Positions 7,430-14,629 of a DNA stretch of 24,961 nucleotides are shown here, one piece after another. The stretch is from a virus. The notes below the pieces were generated by a model that made no database searches, was not told the origin of the DNA, and saw nothing but the letters and a program-made list of their open reading frames with translations. The stretch covers positions 1 to 24,961 of IMG/VR virus record IMGVR_UViG_3300032309_001721; one strand, 5' to 3'. Each line of letters opens with the position of its first letter. Position 1 is the first letter of the stretch. Position numbers and translations under genes: made by a program.

Positions 7430-9229
7430 GTGGCAGTATCTGTAGATATAGATGCCCAAGGCGAACATATCCTTATAAGTGCTGACTGGCGCTACAAAGA
7501 ACTCTGTAAAAGCCTCCCAGGAGCCTCCTGGAGCGCTTCTGAGCAGGTTTGGAGAGTCCCCCTAAGTTGGACAACCTGTTTAGCCTTACGCTCCACTTTC
7601 CGCAGTGATTTAGAGATAAAACCTACTTTAGGCGCTTGGGCAGCCAATCAATTAGAGACAAGAATTACTCCAGCCAATAATTTAAGAGAGTTAGAGACTT
7701 ATGAAGGCGATGAGGTGCTATTTCCTCATCAAAGAGCAGGAGTTGCCTTCCTAGCAACCGCTAAAAGAGCCCTTCTAGCCGATGAACCTGGCTTAGGCAA
7801 GACTGCTCAGGCTATTAGAGCCCTAAAAGAGTTAAACGATAGAGGAGAAGAGGTTTTTCCTATCCTTATTGTTTGCCCTAACACTTTAAAGAATAACTGG
7901 GCAAGAGAGTTTGCTAGATGGTGGCCAGATATAGCTACCCAAGTTATTAAAGGATCTGCTGTTCAACGTAAAAAGCAATTTGAACAACCAGCACAGGTAT
8001 TTATTATTAATTGGGAGTCACTCCGTTCTCACTCAAGACTTTCTCCTTATGGATCTATTTCTTTAACAAGATGCCGTGCCTGCGGTGGTCAAGATGAAAA
8101 GATTAGTGAGAATCGCTGTGAAGTACATTTAAGAGAGTTAAACAACTTTAAATTTAAAGCAGTAGTTGCGGACGAGATTCATAGAAGTAAAGACCCTAAG
8201 TCAAAACAATCTCGTGCTCTTTGGTCTGCCTCTGGCAACGCTGAGATTCGCTTTGCACTAACTGGAACACCTATTGCTAATAATGTTGTAGATCTTTGGT
8301 CAATACTTCACTGGATCTCTCCAAAAGACTGGCCTAGCAAAACAAAATGGATTGATCGCATGGTTGATGTAATGCTTAACGCCTTCGGTGGAATGATGGT
8401 TCTAGGAGTTAAGCCTCAGATGCAGGATGAGTTTTATAAGAGCGTAAATCCATACATGAGACGTATGCTTAAAAAAGTTGTACTACCAAACCTGCCTCCA
8501 GTTCTAAAAGAGCGCAGAGATGTAGAGATGTCTACTAAGCAGAAGAAAGCCTACGAGCAGATGAGAGACTTAATGATCTCTGAACTTGAGTCTGGGGATA
8601 CTCTTGCAGCACCTAGCGTTCTAACTCAAACAATTAGACTTCTTCAGTTTGCTAGTTCTTACGCAACTATTGCTGTAAATGAGACAACTGGCGAACCTAG
8701 AGCAGTGCTAGATGCTCCTTCATGCAAAATTGATGCTTTGATGGATGATATTGAAAACGGAGACTTTGGAGATGACTCTGTAGCGGTAAGCGCCGTCTCT
8801 AAACAACTTATTAATCTACTGAGCGCGGAGTTAACAAAGAAAAAGATTTCTCATGGATTAATTACAGGAGATCAAGATGAAGACGAACGTCAGAAGGCTA
8901 TTGACGATTTTCAGTCTGGAGCAATAAAATGGATTCTGTTTACAGCCCAAGCGGGAGGAGTTGGAATTACACTAACTTCTGCTCGTCGTCTAATAATGCT
9001 TCAAAGACCTTGGTCTTTAGTTGATTACAAGCAAGTATTAGATCGCGTACACAGAATTGGAAGTGAGGTACATGACTCTATAGTAATTACCGACTATGTT
9101 ACAGAGGGAACTATAGAAGAGAGAGTTATCCAAGTTTTAGAAACTAAAGCCGATAACTTTGAACAAATTGTTAAAGATAAAGATCAACTTCTAAAACTAC
9201 TACAAGATGATAAGACAGGAAACCTATGA
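7430..9229 (+). CDS. SNF2/SWI2-type DEAD-like helicase with zinc-knuckle insertion
   Basis: 599 aa, GTG start at 7430 with AAGGGG upstream. The N-terminal 95 residues look like a small HARP-like or accessory module. Helicase motifs follow in order: Walker A DEPGLGKT (Lys124), C215-x2-C218...C230-x2-H233 (a putative zinc knuckle), DEIH (248-251), ALTGTP, and in the second RecA domain a GGVGITLT segment and QVLDRVHRIGS (Arg539, Arg542). This is the SNF2 branch of superfamily 2, widespread in actinophages and other phages. Likely an ATP-dependent helicase or translocase in replication, or in replication-coupled repair. It overlaps the next gene by ATGA. Confidence 0.93.
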   Translation: MAVSVDIDAQGEHILISADWRYKELCKSLPGASWSASEQVWRVPLSWTTCLALRSTFRSDLEIKPTLGAWAANQLETRITPANNLRELETYEGDEVLFPHQRAGVAFLATAKRALLADEPGLGKTAQAIRALKELNDRGEEVFPILIVCPNTLKNNWAREFARWWPDIATQVIKGSAVQRKKQFEQPAQVFIINWESLRSHSRLSPYGSISLTRCRACGGQDEKISENRCEVHLRELNNFKFKAVVADEIHRSKDPKSKQSRALWSASGNAEIRFALTGTPIANNVVDLWSILHWISPKDWPSKTKWIDRMVDVMLNAFGGMMVLGVKPQMQDEFYKSVNPYMRRMLKKVVLPNLPPVLKERRDVEMSTKQKKAYEQMRDLMISELESGDTLAAPSVLTQTIRLLQFASSYATIAVNETTGEPRAVLDAPSCKIDALMDDIENGDFGDDSVAVSAVSKQLINLLSAELTKKKISHGLITGDQDEDERQKAIDDFQSGAIKWILFTAQAGGVGITLTSARRLIMLQRPWSLVDYKQVLDRVHRIGSEVHDSIVITDYVTEGTIEERVIQVLETKADNFEQIVKDKDQLLKLLQDDKTGNL

Positions 9230-10152
9230 GTGGAGTCATAAGACTATCTAACTCGGAAATACAGACATTTAAAGATTGTCGTCGCAGATGGTGGCTAACT
9301 TACTACCGTGCATTGAAACCTAAGCATCAAGATATGACTGGTCCACTTGCTATGGGAAGTAGAATCCACGCCGCTCTAGATGCTCACTATGCGAAGGGTG
9401 TTCCTCTACTAACTGCGCACTCTGAATTAATTGAACAAGATAAACAACTTTTACTACAAGATTTTAGAGATGTATCTAACCTTGAAACAGAAGGAGAGTT
9501 AGGTCGCATCATGCTTGAAGGCTATGAGCAATGGGTAGAAGAAAATGGTATTGATGCAGAACTTGAGATGATTTCAACTGAAGAAACAATTATTGCTCCA
9601 CTGTTTAACGGTGAAGTAGAACTTCAAGGAAAACTTGATATGCGTGTTCGTCGTAAAGGCGATGGTGTAAGAATGTTTAGAGATTTTAAAACTGTAGGAG
9701 GTTCTTTATCTGAGTTTGCAAATATGGCTCACATGAATGAACAGGTTATGACATACATGCTTTTAGAGTCTACTAAAACAGATGAAAAAGAAAGAAGTGA
9801 GGGCGGAATATTTACACTTCTTAAAAAAGTTCGTAGAACTGCGGCTGCCAAACCTCCGTTTTATGATCAAGTAGAGATTCGCCATAACATATTTACTTTA
9901 CGTTCCTTCTGGAATAGAATTCACGGAACGATTACAGATTTAATGAGAGTAAGACAGGCGTTAGATGCTGGTGAGAGCCATGCGTTTAATGCTTATCCAA
10001 AACCAAGTCGTGACTGTAAATGGAAATGCCAATTTTTTACTATCTGCCCAATGTTTGACGACGGAAGCGCCGCTGAACAAGCACTTAGTGAAATGTATGA
10101 GGAGACTGATCCTTATGCATATTACGAAACAGAGAAAAAAGGAGGCGAGTGA
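9226..10152 (+). CDS. Cas4/RecB-like PD-(D/E)XK exonuclease with predicted Fe-S cluster
   Basis: 308 aa. Nuclease residues are His48, Asp138 (GKLD), Asp153-x-Lys155 (DFK) and the Gln173-x3-Tyr177 motif (EQVMTY), the order typical of RecB-family nucleases. Cys18 near the N-terminus plus Cys264, Cys268 and Cys274 near the C-terminus match the four-cysteine pattern that holds a 4Fe-4S cluster in Cas4 and AddB-type proteins. It is ATGA-coupled to the helicase and followed closely by a Sak4-like ATPase and an SSB-like protein, so end resection for recombination is the likely job. No cas genes are nearby, so this is not CRISPR-related. Confidence 0.9.
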   Translation: MSGVIRLSNSEIQTFKDCRRRWWLTYYRALKPKHQDMTGPLAMGSRIHAALDAHYAKGVPLLTAHSELIEQDKQLLLQDFRDVSNLETEGELGRIMLEGYEQWVEENGIDAELEMISTEETIIAPLFNGEVELQGKLDMRVRRKGDGVRMFRDFKTVGGSLSEFANMAHMNEQVMTYMLLESTKTDEKERSEGGIFTLLKKVRRTAAAKPPFYDQVEIRHNIFTLRSFWNRIHGTITDLMRVRQALDAGESHAFNAYPKPSRDCKWKCQFFTICPMFDDGSAAEQALSEMYEETDPYAYYETEKKGGE

Positions 10153-10155
10153 CGT

Positions 10156-10935
10156 ATGAGTGAGATCCAACGCTCTCTTACGGTTATGGTGTACGGAGAA
10201 AGCAAGGTAGGTAAATCTACTTTTGCTGTAACTGCTCCATACCCACGACTCATGCTTGACGTCGAGGGTGGGCACCGATTCCTACCTATCGTTGTTAAGT
10301 ATTGGGATCCTCTTCGCGAGGAACCACCAATCGCTGATGGAACTTGGGACACTGTTGTAGTTACAGTTCGTGACTATGACACTGTTATTAAGGTTTATCA
10401 GTGGTTACAACTTGGAAAGCATCAGTTCAAGAGTTTAATTATTGACTCAATATCTGAACTGCAAGTTAAATGTATGGATAGCATCGCAGGTACAGAACAA
10501 ATGAAGATGCAACAGTGGGGCGAACTTCTTCGTCACATGGGTGGGCTTCTTCGTGATCTTCGCGATCTAACTATGCATGCTACAAATCCTCTTGAAGCAG
10601 TTGTACTAACTGCTATGTCAAGAACAAGCCAGGATGGAAGACACCGTCCGTATCTACAAGGTCAACTAGCAATTCAAGCACCATATTTTTACGACATTCT
10701 TGGTGCGTTGACAGTAGAGCAAATGGCAAATCCAGATCCACTACAGCCTCCTTATAAAGTAAGGCGTATGTATGTGGAAAGAACAAACGATTATGAGGCT
10801 GGCGAGCGAGTACAAGGTCGTCTAGGTTCTATAGTTGAGCAAGATAAGTTATCAATTGAAGTAATGCTTAATACCATTTTTGGAACTAAGCAAACTACTC
10901 AAGACAAAACCACTAAAGAAAAGAAAGAGGTATAA
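10156..10935 (+). CDS. RecA-fold AAA ATPase, Sak4-like recombinase
   Basis: 259 aa. Walker A is GESKVGKST (Gly14-Thr22, Lys20) right at the N-terminus and Walker B is SLIIDSIS (Asp97), followed by a polar segment as in the phage AAA_24/Sak4 group. The C-terminal tail is Lys/Thr-rich (about 243-259) and probably flexible. The ATG lies 3 nt after the nuclease stop, with GGAG upstream. Sak4 proteins are single-strand annealing or RecA-like recombinases that work with an SSB encoded next to them, and an SSB-like gene follows immediately. Family assignment is by motif and context. Confidence 0.85.
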   Translation: MSEIQRSLTVMVYGESKVGKSTFAVTAPYPRLMLDVEGGHRFLPIVVKYWDPLREEPPIADGTWDTVVVTVRDYDTVIKVYQWLQLGKHQFKSLIIDSISELQVKCMDSIAGTEQMKMQQWGELLRHMGGLLRDLRDLTMHATNPLEAVVLTAMSRTSQDGRHRPYLQGQLAIQAPYFYDILGALTVEQMANPDPLQPPYKVRRMYVERTNDYEAGERVQGRLGSIVEQDKLSIEVMLNTIFGTKQTTQDKTTKEKKEV

Positions 10936-10938
10936 CAA

Positions 10939-11454
10939 ATGAGTACTCTAAATTGGGGTGACCTCATCAAAGAAGCAGGCGAATCAGGTAACTATGATCC
11001 GCTTCCAGATGGTGATTATGATGTTGTAGTCGTAGAGGCTACACATAAAATGACACAGAGTGGCAAAACAATGTTCTCTGTAAAAGCGCAGGTTGAAGGT
11101 GGCGCTCATAACAAGCGTCTTCTTTGGGATAACTTAGTTGTTTCTCCAGATAGTCCTGCTGCTCTTGGTATCTTTTTCAAAAAGATGCATGCTCTTGGTG
11201 TACCTCGTGATTACTTCTTACAGCAACCAGCGCCAACCAATGCTCAAATTGAGCAAATAATTTCTGGTAAGCGTTTCCGTGCTCAAGTTGGAACACGTAC
11301 ATGGAATGGTTCTAAGAAGAATGAAATCAAGAACTACTATCCAAACGCTGCGCAAACTTCTGCAGCACCTGCTCCAGTTGCTGCTGCACCAGCGCCAGCA
11401 CCTGCTCCTGCACCAGCGCCAGCTCCTGCTGCTGCTCCTGCTGCTCCGTTCTAA
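10939..11454 (+). CDS. ssDNA-binding-like protein (DUF669-type) with Pro/Ala tail
   Basis: 171 aa, with AGAGGT before ATG 10939. Residues about 1-136 have an OB-like beta-rich core (DGDYDVVVVEA.....GKTMFSVKAQVEGG, then a helical AALGIFFKKMHALG segment), resembling the DUF669 proteins that accompany Sak4-like ATPases. Residues about 141-170 are almost only Pro and Ala, and the chain ends in Phe, reminiscent of flexible SSB tails that end in an aromatic residue; unlike typical SSB tails it has no acidic tip. It follows the Sak4-like gene by 3 nt. Role inferred: coating ssDNA during replication and recombination. Confidence 0.75.
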   Translation: MSTLNWGDLIKEAGESGNYDPLPDGDYDVVVVEATHKMTQSGKTMFSVKAQVEGGAHNKRLLWDNLVVSPDSPAALGIFFKKMHALGVPRDYFLQQPAPTNAQIEQIISGKRFRAQVGTRTWNGSKKNEIKNYYPNAAQTSAAPAPVAAAPAPAPAPAPAPAPAAAPAAPF

Positions 11455-11467
11455 ATAAAAATAGAGT

Positions 11468-11516
11468 TTACTAGATGTTGTTGTTGTTCAGGGGAATTAA
11501 CAACAACATCTAGTAA
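11468..11516. repeat. Perfect 18-bp inverted repeat (large hairpin)
   Basis: Arms TTACTAGATGTTGTTGTT (11468-11485) and its exact reverse complement (11499-11516) flank a 13-nt spacer, in which TTC/GAA can pair again to leave an AGGG tetraloop. It lies between the SSB-like gene and the 11541 gene. No T-run follows on either side, so it is not a standard intrinsic terminator. It could be an RNA-processing or mRNA-stabilising hairpin, or a protein-binding site. The structure is certain and the role unknown. Confidence 0.9.
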
Positions 11517-11540
11517 CCATCTTAGATATAAGAGGTTTAT

Positions 11541-12551
11541 ATGAAGGTATTAATTACAGGATGCACAGCCTCTCATGCATCCAAAAATACAAACGAAAAA
11601 GTTCCTTCATTTGCTGGAAATATTAATAATGCTTTAACTGAATTAGGTTTTGATGTTACTTGGGAAGATCCTTCAGTAACTATGACTAAAGATTATTTAT
11701 CTCAATATGACGCCATTTTGGTGGGTATCGCTAAGCCAACAGGTATTGCGTCCCACAGGGCATACGGCGCTTTATCTGTAATAAATCACGCTAGTGATCT
11801 AGGAACTCTTTCTCTCTTTATAGACACGATAGACCCTCACAAACTGTACTTTAGTTTAGGAGACATATACAGAAAACCAGAATCTTTCTTTGGCAGTTTC
11901 TACTCTAAAAAGCGAGAGTACAAATTAGCCTTAGAGCCTAAAAACTATGAAAACGTAATAGAGGGTGCTAGAAAACTTTATGGCGGTGCTTGGCCTAAAA
12001 CAATTATTCCGTCCTACCCTTGGTCTACTGAAGAGGTAGTTACTAAATACATACCTAATATAAATAAAACAAAATTATTCTTAGTTAACCCAGACGCTTA
12101 CCTTCTAGAGATTAATAACCCAATACACAACTATGCTGACGGAAGTTATTGGTGCATAGATAATCCTAAGACCGATTGGTATCGTAAAGTGTCTCTTTCT
12201 CTATCTAACCCACAGGTTAACTACAGAGCAACTAAGTGGGAAGGCAATAAAGACATATTGACTAGAATATCTAGTTCAATGGGAGTTTTAGTTTCAGTTT
12301 ATAAATCTGGAAATCCTTGGTGGTTTCCAACTTTATCTCAAGCGCTTTATATAGGAGTACCTGCAATTACTGATTGGAGGTTAACTACGTATATGGGTCC
12401 AGAATGGTCAATGCTTCCAAACGCTATAGAGGAGATGAGCCCTATTGAAAGAGTGGAAGTATCTAAGAAACAGAAAGAGTCTTATATTCAAAATATACCC
12501 TCATGGGAGAGTGTAAAAGAAAGTATAGGAAACATACTGTTACAAAAGTAA
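11541..12551 (+). CDS. Putative GT-B-type glycosyltransferase
   Basis: 336 aa, with AGAGG 6 nt before ATG 11541. The N-terminus (KVLITGCTASHAS...FAGNINNALTELGFDVTW, then YDAILVGIA) looks like the first Rossmann half of a GT-B enzyme. Residues about 248-280 (GVLVSVYKSGNPWWFPTLSQALYIGVPAI, shown in part) resemble the nucleotide-sugar-binding half, where a Pro-rich turn precedes an Ala-rich helix and 'G-x-P'. No motif proves a given sugar donor. With the other sugar genes further on, it probably acts on an envelope or virion glycan; DNA glucosylation is possible but there is no evidence for it. The family call is moderate. Confidence 0.55.
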   Translation: MKVLITGCTASHASKNTNEKVPSFAGNINNALTELGFDVTWEDPSVTMTKDYLSQYDAILVGIAKPTGIASHRAYGALSVINHASDLGTLSLFIDTIDPHKLYFSLGDIYRKPESFFGSFYSKKREYKLALEPKNYENVIEGARKLYGGAWPKTIIPSYPWSTEEVVTKYIPNINKTKLFLVNPDAYLLEINNPIHNYADGSYWCIDNPKTDWYRKVSLSLSNPQVNYRATKWEGNKDILTRISSSMGVLVSVYKSGNPWWFPTLSQALYIGVPAITDWRLTTYMGPEWSMLPNAIEEMSPIERVEVSKKQKESYIQNIPSWESVKESIGNILLQK

Positions 12552-12582
12552 TAAACAAACTAACTAGGAAAGGAACAAAAAA

Positions 12583-13014
12583 ATGGCTGATGTAGATATC
12601 GCCTGGGTAAAAGAGCAACTGACAAAAAACAAGACCAGAAGAATTGTTGGTGACTCTGTTCTAACTCTTCTCAAGTCTTGGGAAGATGTAAAAGAAAAGA
12701 ATAAAGATCAAAAAGTTGACTACTCTAAAGATATTATTTCTATCTTTGCTAAGTTGTCACTAGGTCACGCTCTTGTAAAAGAAGAAAAGGGCGAGACTTG
12801 GATTCAAGTAACTCCTGGCTCAATTGTTTTGGCAGATTACGTGCGAATAAAGTCTGATGCTTTTGATAATAAGAGCGGTAAAGACTTTAATGGAAGAAGA
12901 GGTCGGGTTGTAGGCATTCGCTATGGAGATATTATTATTAAAAGCGATGATAATAAAACTCCTCTTTTAGAAGGAGTTCACTTAAGACCAGATCAATTAG
13001 AAAAACGCTTGTAA
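12583..13014 (+). CDS. Hypothetical protein with KOW/SH3-like C-terminus
   Basis: 143 aa, with an AAAGGA Shine-Dalgarno before ATG 12583. Residues 1-75 are Lys/Glu-rich and helical. Residues about 84-142 read DYVRI...FNGRRGRVVGIRYGDIIIK..., a strand-turn-strand layout with G-x-x-G-x-V-V like KOW/SH3-like barrels that bind nucleic acid or ribosomes. I cannot name the family. It starts a run of short accessory genes between the SSB-like and WhiB genes. Confidence 0.7.
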   Translation: MADVDIAWVKEQLTKNKTRRIVGDSVLTLLKSWEDVKEKNKDQKVDYSKDIISIFAKLSLGHALVKEEKGETWIQVTPGSIVLADYVRIKSDAFDNKSGKDFNGRRGRVVGIRYGDIIIKSDDNKTPLLEGVHLRPDQLEKRL

Positions 13015-13015
13015 C

Positions 13016-13234
13016 TTGAAAACAGTTACATATAAGTTCTCTGTAGTTGGGAATAATCATCAAGAAATTATTGACAATATCAAAGAAGAAATATCTTTGT
13101 ATCTTGCCATAAGCACTGATGACCCACTAAAATATGTTAATTACGAGGTGACTATTGATGGCACCTCTGATAAAAATCTTCCCAAAAAATACAATGCTCA
13201 AGTGATAGCGAGGATAAAAGATGACATCAGGTAA
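13016..13234 (+). CDS. Small hypothetical protein, TTG start
   Basis: 72 aa. The frame opens with a TTG at 13016-13018, just after the TAA of the previous gene (13012-13014), with no close Shine-Dalgarno, so translation probably relies on coupling. The product alternates beta strands (VTYKFSVVG, VNYEVTIDG, AQVIARIKDD) with a helix (residues 15-30). It overlaps the next gene by 14 nt. No function recognised. The start codon is the least certain part. Confidence 0.58.
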   Translation: MKTVTYKFSVVGNNHQEIIDNIKEEISLYLAISTDDPLKYVNYEVTIDGTSDKNLPKKYNAQVIARIKDDIR

Positions 13235-13547
13235 CGAAGAAACACCAACAACTAATGAACCTACTACCTTACGAGTTGAAGCGCTACGGGAAGCCGCCAG
13301 AATTATTTCTGGGGAGCGCAACAAACAGTACGGAAATCCTGAAGACAATTTTGAACGAACAGCAAAAATTTGGTCTGTAATTCTAGGTATTGAAATTACC
13401 AATGAAGATGTTGCAATGATGATGGTTGGTCTTAAAGTGGCTAGGTATGCTTCTAAGTCTGGATTTCAACCTGACACTTGGGTTGATATTGCTGGTTATG
13501 CTGCATGTGGTTATGAGGTCGGGAACTTGGAGAATAAACAAAAGTAA
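13221..13547 (+). CDS. DUF6378/DUF1599-like phage protein, candidate nucleotide-metabolism factor
   Basis: 108 aa, with GAGG before ATG 13221. All-helical, with the conserved set GERNKQYGNPEDNFERTAKIW (YG at 37-38, Asn43, Trp51; quoted in part), then NEDVAMMMVGLKVAR (Asp63, Lys72, Arg75) and DTWVDIAGYA (Asp85, Asp89, Tyr93). This layout is shared by small phage domains of the DUF6378 and DUF1599 types, which resemble all-alpha MazG-like NTP pyrophosphatases. Enzyme activity is inference: the acidic residues are suggestive, but the full MazG ExxE pair is not clear. Confidence 0.72.
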   Translation: MTSGNEETPTTNEPTTLRVEALREAARIISGERNKQYGNPEDNFERTAKIWSVILGIEITNEDVAMMMVGLKVARYASKSGFQPDTWVDIAGYAACGYEVGNLENKQK

Positions 13548-13593
13548 TTTGTAAGTAAATAACCCGATAACCAAACTTTAAAAGGAGAGCCAA

Positions 13594-13872
13594 GTGTCTC
13601 GTGGACCATGGGAATTTGAAGAACCGTTATGCGCAGAAGTTGGTGTAGAGATATTTTATACTGATGATAAAGATGAAAAGAAAATTGATTCAATGAGTAC
13701 ATATGCTATGGCAAGCTCCATATGCAAACAATGTCCTCATAAAGCCGAGTGCGCTGACTGGGCTATTAGAAATGAACTGTTTGGTTTTTGGGGAGGACTA
13801 AGCCCTAAAGAAAGAACTAATATAAGAAAGCATAAAAGAATTTCTGTAAATATAGATCTAAAACAAATCTAG
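13594..13872 (+). CDS. whiB: WhiB-family transcriptional regulator (Fe-S)
   Basis: 92 aa, GTG start at 13594 after AAAGGAG. The four invariant WhiB cysteines are Cys13, Cys44, Cys47 and Cys53 (C...C-x2-C-x5-C), which bind a 4Fe-4S cluster. They are followed by the G-F-W-G-G turn (64-68) and a basic tail (PKERTNIRKHKR). The length is normal. WhiB proteins bind the host primary sigma factor; phage copies such as that of mycobacteriophage TM4 can interfere with host WhiB action and superinfection. It marks the host as actinobacterial. A second, larger WhiB lies at 14630. Confidence 0.93.
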   Translation: MSRGPWEFEEPLCAEVGVEIFYTDDKDEKKIDSMSTYAMASSICKQCPHKAECADWAIRNELFGFWGGLSPKERTNIRKHKRISVNIDLKQI

Positions 13873-13873
13873 A

Positions 13874-14221
13874 ATGGGAAATACAACTAGAATTGTCCTA
13901 CTAGATACGCCTCAAGAAAGGCTATGTATGGAAGACAGTTCAATGGTTAGCCCTATGGCTCTTTGCGAGTTGTGCTGGATGGAAGAGCATTCCAAGTGGG
14001 AGCCTCAGAGCGTAAACGAGGATGGCAACATCCTTGTAAAACTTGTTGGTGTAGATATGCCAACAATAATAAACACTGGCTCTGTAGACGTCTGCTGTAT
14101 GTGTGGATCAGTAACTATTGCTGGAATATATGAGTTAAAGAAGCAAGAAGAAATATACTTTACCAATGATGAGTTTTCAAAGGATTTCGAGTTTAATTTT
14201 TACTCTACAGAAGACGAATAG
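13874..14221 (+). CDS. Small putative zinc-ribbon protein
   Basis: 115 aa. The ATG at 13874 lies 1 nt after the WhiB stop, with no Shine-Dalgarno, so coupling is likely. Two CxxC knuckles, Cys31-x2-Cys34 (CELC) and Cys74-x2-Cys77 (CMCG), with about 40 residues between, fit a zinc ribbon. Cys75 is extra. The C-terminus is acidic and aromatic. A separate small Cys-rich gene right after a WhiB gene suggests a regulatory or metal-binding role, but no family is recognised. Confidence 0.7.
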   Translation: MGNTTRIVLLDTPQERLCMEDSSMVSPMALCELCWMEEHSKWEPQSVNEDGNILVKLVGVDMPTIINTGSVDVCCMCGSVTIAGIYELKKQEEIYFTNDEFSKDFEFNFYSTEDE

Positions 14222-14235
14222 GCTTTAAAAAATTA

Positions 14236-14574
14236 ATGAAAAAAGACACAAGACCTGGGGAAGAACTTTGGTGTGAGTGGAGTGGCTCTGGCTATAGTAA
14301 AAACAATCCTGACTCAACCGTTTATTACACTTTAGATCATGTAGATATGGATAACGATCTTGTTTCTAGAGCACTAGCCTCTGCTATTCAAAGAGATGGA
14401 GTTGCTGATTCTTTAGGAGATAGTTTTAAATTAATTGAAAATTGTCAAATAATTAGGGGCTGGTGTGGCATTCTAGAGGAAGAGTTTGAGTACGTAGTGT
14501 GCGACGAAAACTCTGAGACCGAGTATGGTGATATAGTCGAAAATATTGAATTAACTACATGGATAGAAATATAG
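14236..14574 (+). CDS. Hypothetical acidic protein
   Basis: 112 aa, ATG at 14236, 14 nt after the previous stop, without a clear Shine-Dalgarno; an AT-rich TAAAAA box sits just before the ATG. Strongly acidic overall, with an N-terminal aromatic stretch (LWCEWSGSGY) and an acidic, beta-like C-terminal half. No motif, signal peptide or membrane segment. The frame is intact between two WhiB-region genes and shares their codon use, so it is probably real. Function unknown. Confidence 0.65.
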   Translation: MKKDTRPGEELWCEWSGSGYSKNNPDSTVYYTLDHVDMDNDLVSRALASAIQRDGVADSLGDSFKLIENCQIIRGWCGILEEEFEYVVCDENSETEYGDIVENIELTTWIEI

Positions 14575-14616
14575 TAAATATAGTGTTTTAGTCAGTAGAT
14601 TTATAGTGCTTTAGTT

Positions 14617-14622
14617 TAAAAT
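14617..14622 (+). promoter_or_regulatory. Candidate leaderless promoter (-10 box) for the second WhiB gene
   Basis: TAAAAT ends 7 nt before ATG 14630 and there is no Shine-Dalgarno, so transcription would begin at or next to the A of the ATG, as in actinobacterial leaderless mRNAs. No clear -35. The same arrangement recurs before 16440 and, on minus, before 20017. Confidence 0.5.
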
Positions 14623-14629
14623 AGAGTGT

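Noticed and set aside
9226-10152. Cas4-like nuclease as part of a CRISPR system
   Set aside because: No repeat-spacer array and no cas1/cas2 or effector gene is present; neighbours are phage recombination genes.
9961-10275. 104-codon minus-strand frame spanning the nuclease/Sak4 junction
   Set aside because: Both underlying plus-strand genes have firm motifs, and the antisense product has no recognisable features.
11468-11516. Inverted repeat as a rho-independent terminator or tRNA-like element
   Set aside because: No T-run follows and the loop lacks a tRNA T-arm context; it is only reported as a hairpin.
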